DNA from: DASVHS01 sp035468985
GTDB taxonomy: Bacteria; Acidobacteriota; Thermoanaerobaculia; Gp7-AA8
Length of the DNA: 64,000 nucleotides
Direction: 5' to 3'
NCBI GenBank assembly: GCA_035468985.1
Contig: DATISF010000028.1
Span: forward strand, 62,001 to 126,000
Numbering within the stretch: the first letter of the stretch is position 1; each line of letters begins with the position of its first letter. Position numbers and translations under genes: made by a program. The notes beneath the pieces are model-generated. The model worked only from the letters and a program-made list of their open reading frames with translations, made no database searches and was not told where the DNA came from. Positions 33,803 through 41,376 of this stretch are shown here, piece by piece.

Positions 33803-35389
33803 TCACACCTTCCTCGAGATCGCCTTGGCCTGCAGAAACAGCCCAAGGTAATCGCGACCGCCGGCCTTCGAATCCGTGCCGGACATGTTGAATCCGCCGA
33901 ACGGATGCACGCCGACGAGCGCGCCGGTGCACTTGCGATTGAAGTAGAGGTTGCCGACGAAAAACTCATCAGAGGCCCGGCGAATCTTCTCCTCGTTGTC
34001 CGTGAAGACCGCGCCCGTCAGGCCGTACTGGCTGTCATTCGCGATCCGCAGCGCGTCGTCGAAGTCTCTGGCCTTGATGACCGCGAGCACCGGCCCAAAG
34101 ATTTCTTCCTGCGCGATCGTCGAATCCGGCGACACGGGGCCGATCACCGTGGGCTCCACGAAGAAGCCTTCCTTCGCATCGACATTTCCGCCCGCCAGGA
34201 TCTGGCCTTCGCGGCTCCCTTTCTCGATGTACTCCTTGATCTTCTTCATCGCCGACTCGTTCACGACCGGACCGACGTTGGAGTCGGCCGATTCCGGCGC
34301 GCCGAGCTTCAGCTTCTTCGTCTTCTCGACGACCAGCGGCATGAAGCGGCCGTAGATGGCCTCGTCGACGATCAGCCGCGAGCACGCGGAGCACTTCTGT
34401 CCCTGGAACCCGAATGCGGAGGCCACGACCGCGCTCGCCGCGTCGTCGAGGTTCTTCGTCTCACGGTCGACGATGATCGCGTCTTTACCGCCCATCTCCG
34501 CGATCACGCGCTTGATCCAGACCTGCCCCGTCGGCGTCTTCGCCGCTTCCGCGTTGATGTGCAGCCCCACTTCCTTCGAGCCGGTGAACGAGATGAAGCG
34601 GATGCGAGGATGCTGAATGAGCGGATCGCCGACTTCCCCACCCGAGCCGCTCAGAAAATTGGCGACCCCCGCCGGCATGCCGGCCTCCTCGAGCAGCGCG
34701 AGGAAGCGATAGGCGATCCACGGCGAGTCGGACGACGGCTTCAGGATGACGCAATTGCCGGTCACGATCGCGGCCGTGGTCATGCCGGCCATGATGGCCA
34801 GCGGGAAGTTCCACGGCGGAATGACGGCGCCCACTCCGAGCGGGATGTAGACCAGCTCATTCTTCTCCGAATCGATCCTCGTGATCGGCTGCTCGCCGCC
34901 GTAGCGGTATGCCTCGCGCGCGTAGAACTCCAGAAAATCGATGGCCTCGGCCGTATCGGCATCCGCTTCGGGCCATGTCTTGCCGACTTCGTAGACCATG
35001 GTGGCGGAGAATTCGTGTTTCCGCTGGCGCAGCAACGCGGCCGCTTTCAGCAGCAGCCCGGCGCGGACCCCGACCGGCTGGCGCTTCCAGCTCTCGAACG
35101 CCTTCCACGCCGCGTCGATCGCTTTCTCGACATGAGCCTTCGTTCCCTTCTGAAACCTCCCGAGGAGCTCGGTTTTGTGCGAGGGGTTGATCGAGTCGAA
35201 CGTCTTGAGGCCGGTGATGCGCTCACCGCCGATGATCAGCGGGTATTCACGGCCGAGCTCGTTTTTTACTTTCGCCAAAGCCGCTTCCATCGCAGACTTG
35301 TTCTGGGGATTCTTGAAATCGGTCAGCGGCTCGTTCCGGAACGGAGCGAGAGTCTGCGGTTTGGTCTCGGGTTCAGTCACAGTCGTCAT
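33803..35389 (-). CDS. pruA: 1-pyrroline-5-carboxylate dehydrogenase
   Basis: This 528-residue aldehyde dehydrogenase oxidises glutamate semialdehyde to glutamate in proline breakdown. The P5CDH-type N-terminal arm is seen (FKNPQNKSAMEAALAKV, YPLIIGGERI). Catalytic Cys lies in FGFQGQKCSACSR and the general base Glu in IAEMGGKDAI; VHPFGGFNMSGTDSKAGG closes the domain. No proline dehydrogenase gene is adjacent, and the enzyme is not fused to one. I chose ATG 35389; the longer frame runs into the divergent gene's leader. Confidence 0.9.
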   Translation of the reverse strand: MTTVTEPETKPQTLAPFRNEPLTDFKNPQNKSAMEAALAKVKNELGREYPLIIGGERITGLKTFDSINPSHKTELLGRFQKGTKAHVEKAIDAAWKAFESWKRQPVGVRAGLLLKAAALLRQRKHEFSATMVYEVGKTWPEADADTAEAIDFLEFYAREAYRYGGEQPITRIDSEKNELVYIPLGVGAVIPPWNFPLAIMAGMTTAAIVTGNCVILKPSSDSPWIAYRFLALLEEAGMPAGVANFLSGSGGEVGDPLIQHPRIRFISFTGSKEVGLHINAEAAKTPTGQVWIKRVIAEMGGKDAIIVDRETKNLDDAASAVVASAFGFQGQKCSACSRLIVDEAIYGRFMPLVVEKTKKLKLGAPESADSNVGPVVNESAMKKIKEYIEKGSREGQILAGGNVDAKEGFFVEPTVIGPVSPDSTIAQEEIFGPVLAVIKARDFDDALRIANDSQYGLTGAVFTDNEEKIRRASDEFFVGNLYFNRKCTGALVGVHPFGGFNMSGTDSKAGGRDYLGLFLQAKAISRKV

Positions 35390-35451
35390 GGGTGATCCTT
35401 TCTCGGAGAGCCCGGCGCCCAAGTTGCAGTGGCCGGGAAAAAGAAGTCGGA

Positions 35452-36177
35452 ATGTTATCGAAATCGCTTCCGCTAGCAATAACAGCGCTCGTTGCCGGTC
35501 TGTTCACGTCGTGCTCAGTTCTGCCGTGGCAGGGACAAGCTCCCGCGAATGAGGTCAACCTGGGCTTCACCCTGGAGAACAATCTGATCTTCCTGACTAC
35601 CGCGGAGATCAACAATCATGGCGGCCGCATATTCTTCGGCTCCGCGCATTCACGCACGATCGTCGATCCGGCCTTCGTGGAACGGGCCGGCGGCGGGCGG
35701 TATGTGCTGCAGCTGAATCACCGCCAGTCGATTCCCTTCGATCCCGTGGTCATGAGTCTCGGGGGCGTTGGAGATGCGCTCGTCGGCGCGGACGTCTGGG
35801 ACGCGAAGGCTGTCACCATCGATTACCGGACGGGGCTTCTCACGTGGCAGAAGGACGGGATCTATCCCGACTACATGACGCTGTTCCAGTTCGAAGCCGA
35901 GCCGAAAGTGATCGCCGAGGTCGACGGGCGTGCGACGCCGGTCGTCGTCGACACAGCTCTTCCGGACACGCTCGTTCTGCCGCGCGGCTCGCACGCCGCC
36001 GGGCGCCGCAGCGCGCGGGTGACGATCGCCGGAACCGACTTCGGGAGTGTCGATGTCGCTCTCGGCGACGTCTCGCGGGCACGCATCGGAAACCGTTTGC
36101 TTTCGAAGTTCCTCGTGTCGGTCGATTACGGGCGCCGGCAGGTCGGGCTCTGGCGCGATCCACGGATTCCGATGTGA
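35452..36177 (+). CDS. Lipoprotein with degenerate retropepsin-like fold
   Basis: This 241-residue protein has a lipoprotein signal (LPLAITALVAGLFTSC, Cys at about 18). The remainder has the strand pattern of retropepsin-like aspartic proteases in two halves, ending IGNRLLSKFLVSVDYGRRQVGL, which resembles the I-G-x-x-x-L-x-x-F-x-x-x-x-D-x-x-x-x-x-x-x-L strand of that family. The flap-side segment VVVDTALPDTLVLP has D-T-A where active enzymes have D-T/S-G, so activity is doubtful. Start ATG 35452; 43 bp separate it from the next gene. Confidence 0.6.
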   Translation: MLSKSLPLAITALVAGLFTSCSVLPWQGQAPANEVNLGFTLENNLIFLTTAEINNHGGRIFFGSAHSRTIVDPAFVERAGGGRYVLQLNHRQSIPFDPVVMSLGGVGDALVGADVWDAKAVTIDYRTGLLTWQKDGIYPDYMTLFQFEAEPKVIAEVDGRATPVVVDTALPDTLVLPRGSHAAGRRSARVTIAGTDFGSVDVALGDVSRARIGNRLLSKFLVSVDYGRRQVGLWRDPRIPM

Positions 36178-36219
36178 CCGGATAGAATCGGACAGGCAGT
36201 CAAATCGAGGAGGATTTTG

Positions 36220-37458
36220 ATGCGGCGGTCCGCTCCCCTGATTTTCGGTCTCTCGTTGCTCGCGCAAGTCGCCACGGCTCAGGTCACGGTGCAACACGGC
36301 GATACGTTGTCGGGCTTGATCAACAACCTGTACGGCGGCAACGGCATCCAGCTGAAAGACACCGGCCATCAGGCCCACTTCGGCCAGACCGGAGACCTGC
36401 AGGCATTCACCTCGACGCTGCAGCATGTTTTGCAGTCGCATTCGCTTTTCCCGATTCCGTCGGCCGTCGGCCTCGTCTCCTACCGCTTCAACGAACAGAC
36501 CGGGACGTACGACCGCGTGCAGGGATCGCTCGGACCGCTGCTCGCCGATCGCGGCGCCACCACGGGAAAAGGGACGTTCACGATCTCCGGAACCTACAGC
36601 TTCTCGGATTTCGATCGGGTCAACGGAAGGGACTCGATCGACCTCGTCCTCCGACACTGTCTCGAGCCCGAGTGCATTCTCGGAGGCAACCCCGCGGCGC
36701 CTTACCTGACCGACACCATTCACGTAAACGTGAAGTTCCGTCTGAAGAGCCAGGCTCTGACGCTTTCGACCGTTTATGGGGTCTCCAACAACGTCGATGT
36801 CGGTCTGGTCGTGCCCTACATTCGCAATGATCTGCAGGTGTCTTCGAACGCCATCATTGTGCAAGGGCCGAACTCGATCTGCTGCGCGCATCTATTCGAT
36901 CCGTCGATCGAAACACCCGGCCAGTACGGCACGGGAACGGCGATCGGCATCGGCGACATCGTGGCGCGAGGAAAAGTCCGCATCCTGCCGAAGATGGCGA
37001 ACCTCGATTCCGCAATTCTGGCGGACGTCACGCTTCCGACCGGCGACAAAGAAAACTTCCTTGGCTCCGGCGAGCTGCGCGCGAAGCTGACCTACGTCGG
37101 CTCCGTGAAGATTCGCAAGCTGATTCCCCACGTGAACGTCGGATACGAAGCGAACTTCAAGGAGTCGAAGCTGAGCACCATCGACTACAGGGTCGGCTCC
37201 GAGTACGTCCTCCGCGACAGCGTCACCCTCAGCGGCGAGCTCCTCGGAATCGCACGTCCGAGCTCAGGCGGACTGTTCCAGAGCTCCGTTCTCGTCGGCC
37301 GGCCGCTGGTGGCACGGTCGGAGATCGACGGCGCAATCGGCGGCAAGTGGCAACTCTCGAAGAACCGCGCGTTCCTCTTCGATTTCATCGTTCCGCTCAA
37401 CGACACCGGAATCCGCGCCAGCTCGGTGGTGACGGTGGGAATCCAGGGAACGATGTAG
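36220..37458 (+). CDS. Outer-membrane beta-barrel protein of unknown transport role
   Basis: This 412-residue protein has a signal peptide (PLIFGLSLLAQVATAQ). The mature part alternates polar and apolar residues and contains VYGVSNNVDVGLVVPYI and ILADVTLPTGDKENFLGSGELRAKL (quoted in part), the pattern of transporter-like barrels of the MetA/phenol-degradation group. An unusual feature is a CC pair in NSICCAHLF and CLEPEC. The start is ATG 36220 with GAGGAGG upstream. It probably resides in the outer membrane. No substrate can be named. Confidence 0.7.
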   Translation: MRRSAPLIFGLSLLAQVATAQVTVQHGDTLSGLINNLYGGNGIQLKDTGHQAHFGQTGDLQAFTSTLQHVLQSHSLFPIPSAVGLVSYRFNEQTGTYDRVQGSLGPLLADRGATTGKGTFTISGTYSFSDFDRVNGRDSIDLVLRHCLEPECILGGNPAAPYLTDTIHVNVKFRLKSQALTLSTVYGVSNNVDVGLVVPYIRNDLQVSSNAIIVQGPNSICCAHLFDPSIETPGQYGTGTAIGIGDIVARGKVRILPKMANLDSAILADVTLPTGDKENFLGSGELRAKLTYVGSVKIRKLIPHVNVGYEANFKESKLSTIDYRVGSEYVLRDSVTLSGELLGIARPSSGGLFQSSVLVGRPLVARSEIDGAIGGKWQLSKNRAFLFDFIVPLNDTGIRASSVVTVGIQGTM

Positions 37459-39486
37459 TCAGGCCGCCGTCCGGGAGAACCGAACGATCTTCCAGCCGTC
37501 CGGCGTGCGCTTCAGCTCGTAGACGAGGTTCTGCACGCCGGGCGGTGTCCCGCTTTCGGCGAACGTATCGGTGCGCCGGACCGCGACCGTGGCGTCGCCC
37601 TCGTCGGTGAACTGAATGCTCTTCACGACGATGTCGACGCGCGTCGATGGCGAGTTGCGGATCGCGCTCGCGAGCTGGTCGGTGAAATTCATCGCGCGCT
37701 GCCGGAAGAACCCGACGTTCTTGTCCTGATACGCCATGGCGATTTCGCGCATGAACGTGTGGATCTCGCGTTCGAGATCGGCGCGAGATGGCTTCGGCGG
37801 CGGAGCCGGAGCGGTCGTGACGGTGGCCGGCTGAACCGGGGCCGGCGATGGCGTGACAACGGTCGTCTGCGTCAACACGGCGACGGGAGGCGGCGCCTCG
37901 GTCTCGGTGTGCGCGATGACCGGCCCCTTCGGCGGCCTGATGGGCTTTCCAGGCGACGCGGCCGCGGTCGTGGTCGCCACCGCTGGAACGCCATTGGAAG
38001 AAAGAAGATCCCGGAGCGTCTGACTCGCCTGCGACGCCAGCGCCGCGCCGCCGGCGTAATCCTTGTCTGCGATTCTCGCGCGCGCGTTCTCCAGTTGCCG
38101 GTTTGCGTCGTCGTAACGCACGCGCTCATCGGGCGTCAGATGCCGCTGAGCGACAAGACCGGCCAGCGTCGTCGCTGTGGCCAGCTGCACGTCTGATTCA
38201 CGCGATGCGGCGTCGTTCTGCGCGGAAGCGGTGACCGTGGTGACCGTCGTCGCAGGCAGCGTGGCCTTCGCCGGGCGCGGTTGCTGCTGGGCCGGCTGAC
38301 GGTTTCGCGCGACGAGAAAGGCCACTCCGGCAATCACGACCAGAGCCACCGCGGCGATCGCTGCGAACGGCGCTCGCTTGGTGCGCACCGGTTCCTCCGG
38401 GACGATGACGGTCTGTTCCGCCCGCTGCACCTCGGGCCGCGCCCTGGTCTTGGCCAGCGTCGGATCCGCCGGCGGTCTTACCACTTCCGTGGCGCCGGCT
38501 TCGCCGCTCTCGCTGGCAAGCCTCAAGGTCGGCGATTCCTCCATCGCACCCGATGGCATGCTCCGTCCCGACGAGTACGGATTGAGCGATGCGGGAAGGT
38601 CTCCCTCCATCCAATTGAATGGCTCGGACTGCGGCTCGGCCGCCATATACGCAAGGCACGACTCCGACCGCGCGAACGTCTCAATGTCGGCCACGAAGTC
38701 CGCGGCGCTCGTGTATCGGTCGGCCGGATCGCGCGCAAGCGCCTTCATGATCACGTCATCGAGCTCCGCCGGATATCCGGTCAGCGTCGACACGAGCGGC
38801 GGCATCGGACCGCCGAGAATCTTGCTGATGATTTCGGGCGTGGTGTCGCCGGGAAAGGCGCGGCGATAGGTCAGGAACTCGTATGCCACGGCGCCGAGGG
38901 CGAAGATGTCGTCCTGCGGGCCGGTGTCGCCGCTGAATCGCTCCGGCGACATGTACGCGATCGTTCCGCTGAGATATCCGGTCTTGGTCAGACGGGTGTT
39001 GTCGAATCGCGCCAGACCGAAATCGAGGATCTTCGGCACGCCGCGCGAAGTCACACACACGTTCGACGGCTTCATGTCGCGATGGACGACGCCCGACTCG
39101 TGAGCGTACGCCAGACCGCGGCCGATCTGCAGCACGATCGGCAGGCGGGCCGAAAGCGGAATCGTCACCTTGGCATTGATGACGCGCGAGAGATTGATCC
39201 CCTCCACGCACTCCATGACGATGTAGGAGAGCGACTCCTCTTCGCCGAAGTCGTAGATGGTGACGATGTTCGGGTGGTGAAGCTTGCCGGCGGACCGCGC
39301 TTCCATCCGGAGCCGGCCGACCTGATCGTCTTCGGCATCGCTGTCGATCCGGATCGTCTTGACGGCCACGATGCGGTCGATGAACGGATCGCGGGCCTTG
39401 TAGACGACACCCATCCCGCCGCGCCCGATGACGCCGAGAACCTCGTATTTCCCGATCTTTGTCGGGACAGCTGACGCGGTCTCCAC
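37459..39486 (-). CDS. Membrane-anchored Ser/Thr protein kinase
   Basis: This 675-residue protein has a bacterial Hanks-type kinase domain (13-270): GRGGMGVVYKA, Lys43, catalytic VVHRDMKPSNV with Asp137, and ILDFGLARF with Asp155. A Pro/Ala-rich linker and a membrane helix near 375-395 (AAIAAVALVVIAGVAFLVA) follow. The outer part (about 400-675) includes a helical segment and a C-terminal domain of the NTF2/SnoaL-like sort (ending LVYELKRTPDGWKIVRF). It could couple an outside signal to intracellular phosphorylation. GTG 39486 is the best start, since no upstream in-frame ATG fits. Confidence 0.88.
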   Translation of the reverse strand: METASAVPTKIGKYEVLGVIGRGGMGVVYKARDPFIDRIVAVKTIRIDSDAEDDQVGRLRMEARSAGKLHHPNIVTIYDFGEEESLSYIVMECVEGINLSRVINAKVTIPLSARLPIVLQIGRGLAYAHESGVVHRDMKPSNVCVTSRGVPKILDFGLARFDNTRLTKTGYLSGTIAYMSPERFSGDTGPQDDIFALGAVAYEFLTYRRAFPGDTTPEIISKILGGPMPPLVSTLTGYPAELDDVIMKALARDPADRYTSAADFVADIETFARSESCLAYMAAEPQSEPFNWMEGDLPASLNPYSSGRSMPSGAMEESPTLRLASESGEAGATEVVRPPADPTLAKTRARPEVQRAEQTVIVPEEPVRTKRAPFAAIAAVALVVIAGVAFLVARNRQPAQQQPRPAKATLPATTVTTVTASAQNDAASRESDVQLATATTLAGLVAQRHLTPDERVRYDDANRQLENARARIADKDYAGGAALASQASQTLRDLLSSNGVPAVATTTAAASPGKPIRPPKGPVIAHTETEAPPPVAVLTQTTVVTPSPAPVQPATVTTAPAPPPKPSRADLEREIHTFMREIAMAYQDKNVGFFRQRAMNFTDQLASAIRNSPSTRVDIVVKSIQFTDEGDATVAVRRTDTFAESGTPPGVQNLVYELKRTPDGWKIVRFSRTAA

Positions 39487-39529
39487 GATGCACTCATTCT
39501 AGCGCCCGATGCAGTGATAAAAGGAGCGA

Positions 39530-40768
39530 GTGAGGTCGCGCGCGGCCGTCTTTTTCGCCGTTTTGTTCATGATTCCGGCCGCTGAAGCGGAGACGTTCGA
39601 TCTCCGGGGCTTCGTGACGGGCCGCGGCATGTACGTGACCGGCCAGCCGTCGTGGATGCAGGGCGGTTTCGGCCGGTTTGATGCCGGCGGCGAGGGAGTG
39701 AATCGAGGGCGAGGTGCTGCCGTCGCCGACGTGCAGCTCGGCTTCGACTGGCAGCCGGTCAAGCACGTCCTGGTGCACGCGCATGGAGACGCTCGTGCCG
39801 AGCCGTCTGAGAATCGCGGCCGCCGCGCCGGCCTCGTCAGCGCGTATGTGGAAGGAGATTGGGAGCGCGGCCGTAACGAGCTCCTCGTCCGGGCTGGACA
39901 ATTCTTCCCCGGCACGTCGCGCGAAAACGTGGCGGAGCTCTGGTCTTCGCCTTACACCCTCACCGGCTCGACGCTGAACAGTTGGGTCGCCGAGGAAGTG
40001 CGGCCGATCGGCGTCAATGCGGAATGGAGAGTGCTGACGTCCACCGCGCTCATCACAACGTCCGCAACCGCATTCCGTGGGAACGACTCGATGGGCGGAT
40101 TGCTCGCCTGGCGCGGATGGACTGCCGGCAACCGGCTCACCGTTTTCAAGGAAGTTCTGCCGCTGCCGCCGCTGCGATCGCTGAATCAGGTGTTCATCCA
40201 TCAGCGGCGCGACGGAACGAAACCGTTCGGGACGGATCTCGACGGGCGCACCGGCTACGCCGCGCGCATCCGCTACGCCATTCCAGAGCGCGCGAGCATC
40301 CAGTTCACGCGCATCGACAACGAGGGCGATCGCCGTTTGCACCGCGGCGAATACGCCTGGAGAACGCCCTTCAACATCCTCGGCGCCGACGCTCACTTCG
40401 GTGATGCCACACTGGCCAGCGAGTGGATGTCCGGAAAATCAGGAATGGGTGATCCACGCGCGAACTCCATCGACATCGACTTCTACTCAGCCTACCTCCT
40501 CGGTTCCTACAAAAGCGGCCGCAACCGGCTCTCGGCGAGGTACGAGATCTTCGCGACGCATGACCGCCATCCGGTTGCCGGCGATCGTTACGACGAGCAC
40601 GGCCGCGGATGGACGTTCGCCTGGCTGCTCGACGTAACCAGCCACGTGCGCGGCGGAATCGAATTCACGCAGATTGCGGGAACTCATCAAGAGGCGGGTG
40701 ACTCGGGATTCAGTCCGGTGATCGACGGGCGCAGCGTCATGCTCGAGATGCGCTACAGCATCCGCTAG
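39530..40768 (+). CDS. Exported beta-barrel-like protein
   Basis: This 412-residue protein starts at GTG 39530 behind AAAGGAG. It has a signal peptide (AVFFAVLFMIPAAEA), then repeated short amphipathic strands and a terminal strand VMLEMRYSIR suited to an outer-membrane barrel. I recognise no family. The last 33 codons and the stop have been duplicated downstream together with a palindromic element, leaving a non-coding copy at 40866-40963. The gene's own end appears intact. Confidence 0.7.
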   Translation: MRSRAAVFFAVLFMIPAAEAETFDLRGFVTGRGMYVTGQPSWMQGGFGRFDAGGEGVNRGRGAAVADVQLGFDWQPVKHVLVHAHGDARAEPSENRGRRAGLVSAYVEGDWERGRNELLVRAGQFFPGTSRENVAELWSSPYTLTGSTLNSWVAEEVRPIGVNAEWRVLTSTALITTSATAFRGNDSMGGLLAWRGWTAGNRLTVFKEVLPLPPLRSLNQVFIHQRRDGTKPFGTDLDGRTGYAARIRYAIPERASIQFTRIDNEGDRRLHRGEYAWRTPFNILGADAHFGDATLASEWMSGKSGMGDPRANSIDIDFYSAYLLGSYKSGRNRLSARYEIFATHDRHPVAGDRYDEHGRGWTFAWLLDVTSHVRGGIEFTQIAGTHQEAGDSGFSPVIDGRSVMLEMRYSIR

Positions 40769-40963
40769 GACCTCTGCGCAAGTCGTCATCCTGAGTCGGC
40801 GAAGCGCGACGAAGGATCTCAGGATGCGAAAACGCGGCGATTTCGAGATCCTTCGCCGTCTTCGCAGATTGCGGGAACTCATCAGGAGGCGGGTGACTCG
40901 GGATTCAGTCCGGTGATCGACGGGCGCAGCGTCATGCTCGAGATGCGCTACAGCATTCGCTAG
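40669..40963 (+). repeat. 195-bp tandem duplication of a gene end plus palindromic element
   Basis: The first unit runs from about 40669 (CGCAGATTGCGGGAACTCAT) to 40863 and the second resumes at about 40864, offset 195 bp. The second carries the gene end again (stop at 40961-40963), differing at very few bases. The junction is at TTCGC within the right half of the first palindromic element, where CTTCGC meets ACGCAGATT of the gene, so a very short shared sequence was used. Confidence 0.9.
40769..40865 (+). repeat. MITE-like palindromic element, copy 5 (truncated)
   Basis: It begins at the base after the stop at 40768 and lacks its right quarter, which was lost at the duplication junction. 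Confidence 0.85.
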
Positions 40964-41100
40964 AACCTCTGCGCAAGTCGTCATCCTGAGTCGGCGAAGC
41001 GCGACGAAGGATCTCAGGATGCGAAAACGCGGCGATCTCGAGATCCTTCGCCGTCTTCGCGGCTCAGGATGACGTGAACAACGACTTGTGCAGAGGTTCT
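40964..41100 (+). repeat. MITE-like palindromic element, copy 6
   Basis: This is a complete copy directly after the duplicated stop codon. The right end is ACGACTTGTGCAGAGGTTCT, followed within 3 bases by the stop of the convergent small gene. Confidence 0.85.
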
Positions 41101-41102
41101 GT

Positions 41103-41366
41103 CTAGGCGACGATGCCGCTCTTCTGCTCGCCCGCGGATTCGTCGCCGCTCATGATCAGGCTCGCGATATGCGTTGCCAGACCCGCAACTTTCTGGTCGG
41201 TGGCGCTGGAGGGACGGCGCGGGCATTCGGTGAAATGGTGCAGAACTTCCGCGTAAGGCGAATCCTCATGGACGATGTTGACGCGTTCAAAGCACCACTC
41301 GCAGAAAAATCGCAAAAGCGACACCCCTCCCGTAATCTGAGGAGTGCCCCCAGATCGATTTTCCAT
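41103..41366 (-). CDS. Small Cys-containing protein of unknown function
   Basis: This is an 87-residue frame with FFCEWCFERV near residue 22 and a later Cys in FTECPRR. It has no signal peptide and I know no family. Coding is plausible because the frame fills the gap between the palindromic element and the hydroxylase gene and lies on the hydroxylase strand, but composition is not decisive. It shares CEWC with the small gene at 13584-13796, which may be chance. Confidence 0.4.
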   Translation of the reverse strand: MENRSGGTPQITGGVSLLRFFCEWCFERVNIVHEDSPYAEVLHHFTECPRRPSSATDQKVAGLATHIASLIMSGDESAGEQKSGIVA

Positions 41367-41376
41367 ACCCTATGGG

